From Candidatus Nitrosotenuis sp. (GTDB taxonomy: Archaea > Thermoproteota > Nitrososphaeria > Nitrososphaerales > Nitrosopumilaceae), in NCBI GenBank assembly GCA_023252015.1, contig JAHEXS010000019.1, forward strand, positions 1 through 13,806: 13,806 nt of DNA, in the 5' to 3' direction. A model generated the notes under the pieces. That model was not told the origin of the DNA and did not search any database. It saw only the letters and a list, made by a program, of their open reading frames with translations. Below, piece after piece: positions 8,216 through 13,806 of this stretch. The number at the start of each line of letters is the position of its first letter. The first letter of the stretch is position 1. The position numbers and the translations under genes were made by a program.

Positions 8216-8848
8216 ATGTCGTTTGGACAAAATGTTGCAGCAACAAAGATTGAGTTGCTAAAATACAAACGCTCAAGCCAAGTTGCCATGATGGTAGAAA
8301 AAATTCTTGATGACAAAAGAAAGGTTTTGCTCAAAAACATTGAAGAAATGATTACGGAGGCAAACAAGGCAAGAGGTGGAATCTGGGATCCACTACAAGA
8401 TGTTTACAAATCTGTAAATGACGCGTATCTTTCACTTGGAACTACTACGGTTGATTCAGTTGCACAATCTACGCCAGCAGTCATGGAAGTTGACACAAAA
8501 ATAAAGCGAATTGTTGACGTGTCTATTCCAACACTAAACGTTACAGAAAAGGACACAAAATCAATGCCTTATGGTTTTGCTGATACCAATTCATCAATAG
8601 ATAGAGCTGCAAAACAAATCAAAGCTCTGCTTCCAAAGATTTGCAAGGCAGCTGAATACGAAAATTCTATTTTTGCTTTGGCAAAAGCATTAGAGAAAAC
8701 CCAAAAATTGTTAAATGCACTGGCAAATGTCATCATTCCGCAGTACAAATTACGAATAAAATTCATTTTATCTACACTTGAGGAAAGAGAAAGAGAAGAA
8801 TTCGCAAGGTTAAAAAAAGTAAAGGCGGCAATGGAGAAGAGAAAGTAA
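8216..8848 (+). CDS. atpD: A-type ATP synthase subunit D (central rotor stalk)
   Basis: The 210-residue protein matches the D subunit: an N-terminal helix with KIELLKYKRSSQVAMMVEKILDDKR, a middle globular part with SMPYGFADTNSSID, and a C-terminal helix KTQKLLNALANVIIPQYKLRIKFI ending in basic residues. The NALANVIIP block is the family signature. The two long helices form the shaft that turns inside the A3B3 head and passes torque from the c-ring. The usual partner, subunit F, is not in this window. ATG at 8216 lies 4 nt after atpB, and the stop TAA shares its last A with the ATG of the next small ORF (TAATG). Confidence 0.95.
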   Translation: MSFGQNVAATKIELLKYKRSSQVAMMVEKILDDKRKVLLKNIEEMITEANKARGGIWDPLQDVYKSVNDAYLSLGTTTVDSVAQSTPAVMEVDTKIKRIVDVSIPTLNVTEKDTKSMPYGFADTNSSIDRAAKQIKALLPKICKAAEYENSIFALAKALEKTQKLLNALANVIIPQYKLRIKFILSTLEEREREEFARLKKVKAAMEKRK

Positions 8849-8994
8849 TGGCAAAAGAAGAGATCAAAAAATTGATTGACGATGCAAACAAATTGCTTGA
8901 AACAGAATACGATAATCAGGTCAGCACAATAAAAAATGAATTGCGATCATTCAAAAGCAAAACATTAGAAAAAATTCAAAAAAATACACCATGA
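8848..8994 (+). CDS. 48-residue charged helical protein in the ATP synthase operon
   Basis: This is a short ORF, ATG 8848-8850 to TGA 8992-8994, overlapping the atpD stop by 1 nt. The sequence begins MAKEEIKKLIDDANKLLE, continues with TEYDNQVSTIKNELRSF, and ends KTLEKIQKNTP. It is strongly charged, has no Gly, and one Pro at the very end. Hydrophobic residues are spaced as in an amphipathic or coiled-coil helix. The tight coupling and the same codon style support a real gene. By position and character it could be a reduced peripheral-stalk chain (the role of H or G, which pair with subunit E and are normally about 100 residues), but no specific family motif is recognised and the length is half of what is usual. 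Function unassigned. Confidence 0.7.
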   Translation: MAKEEIKKLIDDANKLLETEYDNQVSTIKNELRSFKSKTLEKIQKNTP

Positions 8995-9016
8995 TTTAAA
9001 TATGGAAATTTTGGAG
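8995..9016 (+). promoter_or_regulatory. Internal promoter and SD before atpK
   Basis: TTTAAATA at 8995-9002 is a near-ideal archaeal TATA box overlapping the end of the small upstream ORF. At -30 to -23 it predicts a transcript start near 9025, just before ATG 9028. GGAG at 9013-9016 is a possible Shine-Dalgarno for the read-through message (11 nt to ATG 9028, 5 nt to TTG 9022). Extra transcripts of the rotor-ring gene would suit its high copy number per complex. Confidence 0.5.
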
Positions 9017-9027
9017 CGTATTTGAAA

Positions 9028-9339
9028 ATGAAACCTTTCGCATTATTGCTTTTGACAGCACTAGTCTCACTTTCAGCATTCACAGGGTTTGCATTTGCAC
9101 AAGAAGCTACCACTGCTAAATCAGCTGACACTGGCTCAATGAAATTAGTAGGTGCCGGTCTTGCATTTGGACTTGCAGCATGCGGCGCTGGAATTGGACT
9201 TGGTTACGTTGGCTCTGCAGGCTTGGCAGTAATTAGTGAAAATCCTGCATTACAGTCAAAAGTATTCATATTCATAGGCATGGTAGAGTCCATCGCAATC
9301 TATGGAATAGTCATGATGTTCATTATCTTGGGACAATAG
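9028..9339 (+). CDS. atpK: A-type ATP synthase proteolipid subunit K (rotor c-ring)
   Basis: The 103-residue protein starts with a signal-peptide-like segment (MKPFALLLLTALVSLSAF...FAFAQEA, likely cut after AFA). Two membrane helices follow: KLVGAGLAFGLAACGAGIG (about 39-70) and KVFIFIGMVESIAIYGIVMM (about 78-101). The proton-carrying carboxylate is E87 in MVESIAIYG. The conserved polar loop between helices is SENPAL. It is a single-hairpin proteolipid whose copies form the turning ring. A TTG two codons upstream (9022) is an alternative start that the GGAG at 9013-9016 would favour, while ATG 9028 fits the local TATA box better. The aligned position of the helix-1 Gln used for Na+ binding in sodium-dependent rings is L58, which suggests H+ use. 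Confidence 0.92.
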   Translation: MKPFALLLLTALVSLSAFTGFAFAQEATTAKSADTGSMKLVGAGLAFGLAACGAGIGLGYVGSAGLAVISENPALQSKVFIFIGMVESIAIYGIVMMFIILGQ

Positions 9340-9368
9340 TTCCCAAAAAAACTTGTTTTAAATTTTTT
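9340..9368. terminator. Bidirectional T-tract terminator between atpK and pyrI
   Basis: After the atpK stop, TTTTAAATTTTTT (9356-9368) provides U tracts for the plus strand. The run of seven A at 9345-9351 provides a U7 tract for the minus-strand pyrI message just after its stop (9367-9369). The tracts face their own genes on opposite strands within 29 bp. Confidence 0.5.
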
Positions 9369-9828
9369 AACAGTACTTTAACTGATTTACATCAAGAATT
9401 CTTGTACAATACTTGCATCGCAAAACAAGACCTGTTTTATCTATAACGTCCATGGTTGACTCGATGTCCTCGTTGCTATTCGTTATGCAGTCTGGATTTG
9501 AGCAGCGGAAAATCTTTTCAATTTTATTTGGTAAAAAGACGCGCCGTTTTTCCACTAATTTATAGTCCTTGATAATGTTGATTGTGGCCTTTGGGGATAT
9601 GACTGCAAGCTTGTTTGTATCAAAGTCCTGTAAGAATTTGTTTTCTACCTTGATAATGTCTTTCTTACTAAATTTTCCGCTTGGAACGTTTAGTGCTATT
9701 GTGATCACATTGCCGTCCTTTCCATCTATGCCAAGTGCCTCAAGCACCTTTAGGCCTTTTCCGTCCTCAATATGATCGATTACGGTACCGTCCTTTATGC
9801 GTCTGACAATCAGGTTTGACTCCTGCAT
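9367..9828 (-). CDS. pyrI: Aspartate carbamoyltransferase regulatory chain
   Basis: The 153-residue protein is the allosteric chain of aspartate transcarbamoylase, which binds CTP/ATP and tunes the first committed step of pyrimidine synthesis. An N-terminal nucleotide-binding domain (about 1-100, with IKDGTVIDHIEDGKGLKVLE and the SPKATINIIKDYKLVEK strand) is followed by a zinc domain. Its four ligands C109, C114, C138 and C141 (C-x4-C ... C-x2-C) fall at the same residue numbers as in the E. coli protein. The length equals the E. coli chain. ATG 9826-9828 is supported by a TATA box 24-31 nt upstream. It is divergent from pyrB, 42 bp away, unlike the bacterial pyrBI order. Confidence 0.96.
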   Translation of the reverse strand: MQESNLIVRRIKDGTVIDHIEDGKGLKVLEALGIDGKDGNVITIALNVPSGKFSKKDIIKVENKFLQDFDTNKLAVISPKATINIIKDYKLVEKRRVFLPNKIEKIFRCSNPDCITNSNEDIESTMDVIDKTGLVLRCKYCTRILDVNQLKYC

Positions 9829-9837
9829 CAGAATACT

Positions 9838-9861
9838 TTGTATACTAACCAGTATATATCA
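9838..9861. promoter_or_regulatory. Crossed divergent promoters of pyrI and pyrB
   Basis: Two TATA-like boxes lie in the 42-bp gap (9829-9870). GTATACTA (9840-9847) is 24-31 nt upstream of the pyrB ATG at 9871. On the minus strand, ATATATAC (9852-9859) is 24-31 nt upstream of the pyrI ATG at 9828. Only 4 bp separate the boxes, and each lies within the footprint of polymerase bound for the other gene. Both messages would be leaderless. Confidence 0.55.
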
Positions 9862-9870
9862 TTGAAAGAA

Positions 9871-10800
9871 ATGAACGAATTTTATCAGAAAGACATCATT
9901 TCTGTGAAGGATCTGGAAAAATCGCAGTTTGAAAAAATCTTTTCCTCAACAGACAAGATAATCCAAATGGACCCAAATGAAAGAAGAGAACTTGGAAGGG
10001 GCAAAACCTTGGGCTATCTGTTCTTTGAACCGAGCACCCGTACCACGCTAAGCTTTCAAGCGGCAATGGCACTAATTGGAGGTACCTCAATTGGGATTTC
10101 CGATGTTTCATCCTCATCAACAAAAAAGGGAGAAAGTCTTGCAGACACTCTCCGAATGATGTCGATATACTCTGATATTTTGGCACTAAGACACTCACTT
10201 GATGGCTCTAGCAGATTTGCAGCAGAAATTTCCTCAAAACCAGTCATAAATGCAGGAAGTGGAACAGAAGAGCATCCAACGCAGGCAATACAAGATCTTT
10301 ACACAATTAAAAAAGAAAGAAACAAAATTGACGGACTTAAAATTGGAATAATTGGAGATCTCAAGTATGGAAGAACTGTCTATTCGTTGTTGTATGCACT
10401 TGCAAACTATGATGTCGATATAAGACTGATATCTCCTGAATCTTTAAAAATCAGATCCGATTCTATCTATGAAATTCAGAAAAAACTTTCACTAAAAGAA
10501 TCAACCAATCTAGAAGAATACATTGATGAGCTTGATGTTATCTATGTTACCCGAATTCAAAAAGAAAGATTTCCTGATGAGGAAGAATACCAAAAAGTAA
10601 GGGGAAGCTACAAGATTGGACTAGATGTAATTAATAAAATGAAAGAAAATGCTATCATAATGCACCCCCTGCCAAGAATAGATGAAATTTCCACCGATGT
10701 AGACGACACTACACAGGCAAAATATTTCAAGCAAGCAGAATACGGCAAGTTCACACGTGCCGCATTACTTGGACTAATACTAAATGAAAACGGATTCTAA
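9871..10800 (+). CDS. pyrB: Aspartate carbamoyltransferase catalytic chain
   Basis: The 309-residue protein joins carbamoyl phosphate and aspartate to give carbamoyl-aspartate, and works with PyrI. The family residues are all present. The phosphate loop S55-T-R-T58 lies in FEPSTRTTLSFQ, and the 80s-loop Lys in STKKGES (K85/K86). R107, H135-PTQ138 and R168 (GDLKYGRTVYSL) follow, with R228 in TRIQKERF and the HPLPRIDEI loop (P267, L268) for aspartate. Length is as in E. coli (311). I chose ATG 9871, not the in-frame TTG at 9838 that would add 11 residues, because the TTG lies on top of the predicted TATA box and the family starts near MNEFYQKDII. The stop abuts the next convergent gene with no gap. 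Confidence 0.97.
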   Translation: MNEFYQKDIISVKDLEKSQFEKIFSSTDKIIQMDPNERRELGRGKTLGYLFFEPSTRTTLSFQAAMALIGGTSIGISDVSSSSTKKGESLADTLRMMSIYSDILALRHSLDGSSRFAAEISSKPVINAGSGTEEHPTQAIQDLYTIKKERNKIDGLKIGIIGDLKYGRTVYSLLYALANYDVDIRLISPESLKIRSDSIYEIQKKLSLKESTNLEEYIDELDVIYVTRIQKERFPDEEEYQKVRGSYKIGLDVINKMKENAIIMHPLPRIDEISTDVDDTTQAKYFKQAEYGKFTRAALLGLILNENGF

Positions 10801-11796
10801 TTATTTTTTACAAACAGTCTGCTTGCCTTCATTTACGTTATACAAATCAACTATCGCGTCCACATTACATTCGGAAATGTATGGAATCGTCATATCTATT
10901 GTAGGTGCCATAAGATCCTCAGGCGCAGTAGAATGTCCAAGACCTAACGCATGACCAAATTCATGTCGTATAATTGTGGCAAGCTGCTCATCGGTTAGAT
11001 TTGATATGTCATAAACTGTTATGAATGATTTTAAAATCTCATTTTCCTCCGTTACGGATTTTGTATATCCAGTGTATCCATCACTATCTTTAATGTTGGA
11101 AAGTGTTATGATGATGTCTCCTTCTCCGCCTGATGAATTGATAAAATCAAAGTTAGTTGGAACCTGATACTTGGTATTCTCTTTTGTAGCACTTTTTAGT
11201 GCACCAGCCCATCCTTGATAATAAACCGACGTAGAGCCTTTTGATCCTTTATGGACTATGGAATCGTCAAGATCAATTGTCTTATCAGAAGATATGGCAT
11301 CATGGATAACATCTAACTGATGCTCAGTTACTCTTGGAGATTTCAAAATATTCACAGCGAGTGTTGTGCCTGTCAGTCTCCATGATTTCCACGTATCCAC
11401 CGTATCACCTTTCAAATTTTCTGTAAAGTATCTGGTCTTCATCTGTGTAACTTGTTTTTGTGGCGAGGAATCAAGCAGATTATCAGTAACGCCAGACATG
11501 AAAATTAACAAAAATACGGCAGGAAGGACTGAAAGCTCAGCTATAAGCAGAGTCTTTGATCTTGATTTTTTTATTTCCTTTTGAATTTTAATTATTTCTT
11601 TTGTAATATTGTTTTCGTGCAGTTTTAGATCATCGATAGACTTTCCATTTATCTTGTCAAGACTTTCCCACTCTGTAGCATTTTTGCTTTCAAGCTGTTT
11701 GATCTGCCTATTTGTCTTGTTTAGTTCCTGCTTCATCAGATCCAAGTGTTCTTTTAATCGATTCATCGATTTTCTTGTTGCAGTACTGTTAGTCAA
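10801..11796 (-). CDS. Membrane-anchored matrixin-like metalloprotease
   Basis: The 331-residue protein has three parts. A cytoplasmic-type N-terminal coiled coil (about 12-80, rich in Lys/Glu/Asn) ends in KKSRSK. A single membrane segment follows (about 82-102, LLIAELSVLPAVFLLIFMSG), and then an outer domain of about 225 residues. That domain holds the metzincin zinc site HEFGHALGLGH (H278, E279, H282, H288) and the Met-turn LMAPT (M296), as in peptidase family M10A. Positive charges before the helix argue for N-in, protease-out. No furin or cysteine-switch propeptide motif is evident. The TTG start at 11794-11796 is supported by GGAG (11804-11807) with a 7-nt spacer. It starts 1 nt after the stop of the CBS-like gene, so the two are co-translated. 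Substrate unknown. Confidence 0.87.
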   Translation of the reverse strand: MTNSTATRKSMNRLKEHLDLMKQELNKTNRQIKQLESKNATEWESLDKINGKSIDDLKLHENNITKEIIKIQKEIKKSRSKTLLIAELSVLPAVFLLIFMSGVTDNLLDSSPQKQVTQMKTRYFTENLKGDTVDTWKSWRLTGTTLAVNILKSPRVTEHQLDVIHDAISSDKTIDLDDSIVHKGSKGSTSVYYQGWAGALKSATKENTKYQVPTNFDFINSSGGEGDIIITLSNIKDSDGYTGYTKSVTEENEILKSFITVYDISNLTDEQLATIIRHEFGHALGLGHSTAPEDLMAPTIDMTIPYISECNVDAIVDLYNVNEGKQTVCKK

Positions 11797-11797
11797 A

Positions 11798-12706
11798 TCA
11801 CATCTCCTTACAAAGAACTTCTAGTATGTCGTAAGGAGTTATGACATAATCTGATGTCATGACATACGGATTTTCCATGCCCTGCATAATTTTACAAATT
11901 TCTGCAAGTGTTAATTTTTCAGAGATTAGGGTTGGGGTAATTGTTTTGAACGTACTTGCACTAAGATCTAAAACATTTTCATTTTGTGTGTTGTTTAGAT
12001 CCTTTATTTTATCAAGCACCATTTTATGACTTACAAACGAAACTTCATTTTCAAGTAAGATGAGTTTGTTATTGTTTTCCGACAATAACTCAACCACGCT
12101 TCCAATTTTATCCTCTTTTTTGAATGTAGGAATTTTCTTTTTGGGAAACATAGATACTGTTATGTCTGTTTTACAAAGAGCACCTATCTCAAGAATTTGT
12201 TTTATTGAAAACTGAGAAAAATTCCGTCTACCATTTTCTATTATGGTAAAAGGGTTCTTTGTCTTGTTCATTCGGTTCAGTACATCAATTAGGTTGATGT
12301 TTCGAGAGTCTATGTAAAAATCCACATTCATTATTCTAGTCGCATTTTCTTGCAAGTAACGTGGTGTGGGGTTTTTCCGTAATCCGTGCATAATCTCATA
12401 TGGACTGATCGTGCCTATTGGAAATTCATCTTCAACCACTACCAAATTATCTGTGATGTCCGATATTCTTGATAGCATTGATGTTGCTATCCAAACATTG
12501 TCGTTGGATGTTATTGCTGAGATTGGAACTGACAATAACGAGTAGGGGAGCACCTCTTCAAAAGAACAAACATCTAGCGTTATGTCATCCCCACTTAACA
12601 GCGATTGAAATAACAGACTTTTCTCTTTCTTTTCACTCTTGTTTAGGATCTTACCCCAACTTTTCTTGATTTTATTATTAAAATTTAGATTAGCTAATTT
12701 GATCAC
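11798..12706 (-). CDS. CBS-like four-repeat protein, upstream partner of the metalloprotease
   Basis: The 302-residue soluble protein has no signal peptide or membrane helix. Its repeats resemble CBS modules (two pairs). Repeat 1 is about 59-110, with LVVVEDEFPIGTISPYEIMHGL, and repeat 2 is about 124-175, with PFTIIENGRRNFSQFSIKQILEI. Repeat 3 is about 186-236, with KLILLENEVSFVSHKMVLDKI, and repeat 4 about 255-300, with NPYVMTSDYVITPYDILEVL. Each ends in the strand-strand-helix pattern typical of CBS. The repeats are degenerate and no clear adenosyl-binding GhhT/S-x-x-D motif is complete, so ligand binding is uncertain. CBS pairs usually sense adenine nucleotides in the cytoplasm. The start is GTG 12704-12706, since no closer ATG exists. 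The first 40 residues are basic and unrecognised. Confidence 0.65.
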   Translation of the reverse strand: MIKLANLNFNNKIKKSWGKILNKSEKKEKSLLFQSLLSGDDITLDVCSFEEVLPYSLLSVPISAITSNDNVWIATSMLSRISDITDNLVVVEDEFPIGTISPYEIMHGLRKNPTPRYLQENATRIMNVDFYIDSRNINLIDVLNRMNKTKNPFTIIENGRRNFSQFSIKQILEIGALCKTDITVSMFPKKKIPTFKKEDKIGSVVELLSENNNKLILLENEVSFVSHKMVLDKIKDLNNTQNENVLDLSASTFKTITPTLISEKLTLAEICKIMQGMENPYVMTSDYVITPYDILEVLCKEM

Positions 12707-12721
12707 AACCTCTATGCAATA

Positions 12722-12735
12722 AGATAAAGATTAGA
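12722..12735 (-). promoter_or_regulatory. Probable promoter of the CBS-like/metalloprotease operon
   Basis: On the minus strand TAATCTTTATCTTA contains the best A/T-rich TATA candidate upstream of the GTG start at 12706. Spacing is 20-29 nt depending on which part is the box. GAGG at 12709-12712 is only 2 nt from the GTG and so is too close to act as a Shine-Dalgarno. This is a weaker match than the other promoters in the window. Confidence 0.35.
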
Positions 12736-12751
12736 TCTGATAATCAATTCG

Positions 12752-12768
12752 ATGTTCAAATTGAACAT
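12752..12768. promoter_or_regulatory. Perfect 17-bp palindrome, candidate operator
   Basis: ATGTTCAAATTGAACAT is an 8-bp perfect inverted repeat around a single central A, in the 120-bp gap upstream of the CBS-like gene. It lies about 46 nt from the GTG start and 17-30 bp upstream of the probable TATA box, a place where archaeal activators or repressors often bind. A flanking CG on each side extends the symmetry with one unpaired base. It is followed on the plus strand by T7 (12772-12778), but no plus-strand gene ends here, so a terminator role is less likely. Confidence 0.5.
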
Positions 12769-12789
12769 ACGATTTTTTTGTTTTCCTGA

Positions 12790-12804
12790 ATAAACAAAAT
12801 TCCA
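12790..12804 (-). terminator. T-rich tract after the surface-protein gene
   Basis: Downstream of the stop at 12827-12829, the minus strand reads GGAATTTTGTTTATT, a weak oligo-T stretch that may end the surface-protein transcript before the next operon's promoter. No hairpin precedes it. Confidence 0.3.
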
Positions 12805-12826
12805 TACTAGTTATGATCTTAACATT

Positions 12827-13806
12827 TTATTTTTTTATTTTTAGCTGACCGCTCTTTCTTAGTAGAAAGCCAACTACACCTATTGCACTTGGAATTATGA
12901 TCAAAACAGGGTCTATTCCATAAACCTCAAATGGTTTGTATGCTTTGGTTTCTACCACATCCGCAGTTACTGTTGGTTCTAAATTATTTACAGTGATGGT
13001 TTTTGAAATTGTTGCAGAAGAATACCATGGTCCGCTTACAGTTGCCGTTATAACAAGTGGGTTTCTCTGTGGAGTGATCATGATTCCAGCATCTCCTGTG
13101 GGACCAGTCGCACTATCAGTAATCTGTATTTGCCCGCCACTCACTTCCCACTTTACGCTCATTCCTGCAAGAACCTTGGAATTTGCACTTGCGGAAAGTG
13201 TCTCAATGAGAGTATCTGTAGCATTAATGCTTGTTGGACCGGAAATTAGAATCTCTGGTGTCACACTTGTAACTGATACCTTCTCAGTAGCTAGAGGCAT
13301 TTCTTTTGCCAACAACGAAACTTCGGTCTCACCACTGCCTTTTGGTGCAACGTCAAAGAGACTATAGTATTTGCCCTTCTCTATGGTTACTTTGGATGGC
13401 ATTTCAAACAACGCTTTGTTTTTTACAATAATGTTGATCTCGACATCATCATTTGCAAATGTTGGCTGTCCTGCTGAGTTGAGAATCTGAACTGAAAACA
13501 CATCGTTTGTCCCAGCAAAAATTGTTTTAGAGTGATCCAAAACCATGCTTGCCTGTTCTGATGAAAGACTGTCAATTACGGGACTTGCCTTAAAATCGCC
13601 AACCTCAAAATTCAGATTGGCTGATCCCTTTTTTGCTGATTTGGCATCAACCAGAACTAAATTATCTTTTGCCAATATTTTTTTTGGCTGAATCTGTACA
13701 TAATCGTTGGGAGACATGAAAACATCATCATCTTCTGAAAAGCTAGTAACTTCGTCTCCATCTTTCAAATAGAATACAAGAGGAAAGTCACTTCCAGTCA
13801 ATACCT
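12827..13806 (-). CDS. Cell-surface protein with Ig-like repeats and C-terminal anchor, 5' end outside window
   Basis: An open frame runs from the window edge to TAA 12827-12829, giving about 326 residues. The in-frame TTG near 13801 has no supporting signal and the frame stays open to the edge, so the real start lies beyond. The visible part is rich in Ser, Thr, Val and Asp. It has beta-sandwich-like repeats: SVQILNSAGQPTFANDDVEI with IEKGKYYSLFDVAPKGSGET, then ISGPTSINATDTLIETLSAS with SVKWEVSGGQIQITDSATGP, in the style of bacterial Ig-like (Big) domains. The end is one membrane helix (IIIPSAIGVVGFLL) and a basic tail RKSGQLKIKK, an archaeal-type anchor leaving the body outside. No enzyme motif is seen. 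Role unknown: an envelope, adhesion or S-layer-associated protein is plausible. Confidence 0.75.
   Translation of the reverse strand, partial: VLTGSDFPLVFYLKDGDEVTSFSEDDDVFMSPNDYVQIQPKKILAKDNLVLVDAKSAKKGSANLNFEVGDFKASPVIDSLSSEQASMVLDHSKTIFAGTNDVFSVQILNSAGQPTFANDDVEINIIVKNKALFEMPSKVTIEKGKYYSLFDVAPKGSGETEVSLLAKEMPLATEKVSVTSVTPEILISGPTSINATDTLIETLSASANSKVLAGMSVKWEVSGGQIQITDSATGPTGDAGIMITPQRNPLVITATVSGPWYSSATISKTITVNNLEPTVTADVVETKAYKPFEVYGIDPVLIIIPSAIGVVGFLLRKSGQLKIKK

Noticed and set aside
9838..9870. TTG start giving an 11-residue longer PyrB
   Set aside because: The TTG overlaps the predicted TATA box for pyrB, and the extension is unlike the family. ATG 9871 gives the standard length.
11841..11865. 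ATGACATA repeats and the palindrome ATGTCATGACAT
   Set aside because: They lie inside the 3' coding end of the CBS-like gene and encode the repeated YVMTS/YVITP strands, so coding constraint explains them better than an operator.
1..13806. CRISPR array, tRNA or rRNA genes, attachment sites
   Set aside because: No spaced direct repeats, no cloverleaf with a TTCRA arm and no rRNA-like stretch were seen on either strand. The only mobile sequence is the tnpB remnant.

Overview
The window comes from an ammonia-oxidising archaeon of the Nitrososphaerota (Thaumarchaeota), most likely the Nitrosopumilaceae. The grounds are an Amt-type transporter end, an archaeal A-type ATP synthase with an I-E-A-B-D-K gene set, archaeal linked pyrI/pyrB genes, AT-rich low-GC DNA, TATA boxes about 25-30 nt from start codons (leaderless-style promoters), frequent TTG/GTG starts, and a secreted Ig-like protein with a C-terminal membrane anchor. 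The genus cannot be fixed from the sequence alone.

Layout. Bases 1-124 are the 3' end of an ammonium transporter. A two-domain rhodanese sulfurtransferase follows (200-973, +) and abuts atpI (974-3067, -) tail to tail with no gap. Between atpI and the divergent atpE operon lies a decayed tnpB (3151-4309, -) of the IS605/IS1341 type. It has three in-frame stops and several frameshifts, but its RuvC and zinc-finger residues can still be read. Both flanking ATP synthase promoters are intact next to their genes. The operon atpE-atpA-atpB-atpD-(48-residue ORF)-atpK runs 4461-9339 with gaps of -4 to +5 nt, and a likely extra promoter sits just before atpK. Subunits C, F and a full-length H/G are not in the window. 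Next come the two chains of aspartate carbamoyltransferase, pyrI (-) and pyrB (+), fired from a 42-bp shared promoter region. pyrB abuts, again with zero gap, a minus-strand pair: a CBS-like multi-repeat protein (11798-12706) followed 1 nt later by a membrane-anchored matrixin-like metalloprotease (10801-11796). Upstream of that pair is a perfect 17-bp palindrome. The window ends inside a cell-surface protein (12827 to beyond 13806, -).

How the parts work together. The ATP synthase genes supply the membrane a-like subunit (I), a peripheral stalk chain (E), the A3B3 head, the central stalk (D) and the rotor ring (K). Pyrimidine synthesis is next door. The CBS/metalloprotease pair is the least explained part: topology reading puts the coiled coil of the protease on the cytoplasmic side, where the CBS-like protein would be, and the zinc protease domain outside. 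This is the best candidate here for an undescribed system, but a functional link is inference from gene coupling.
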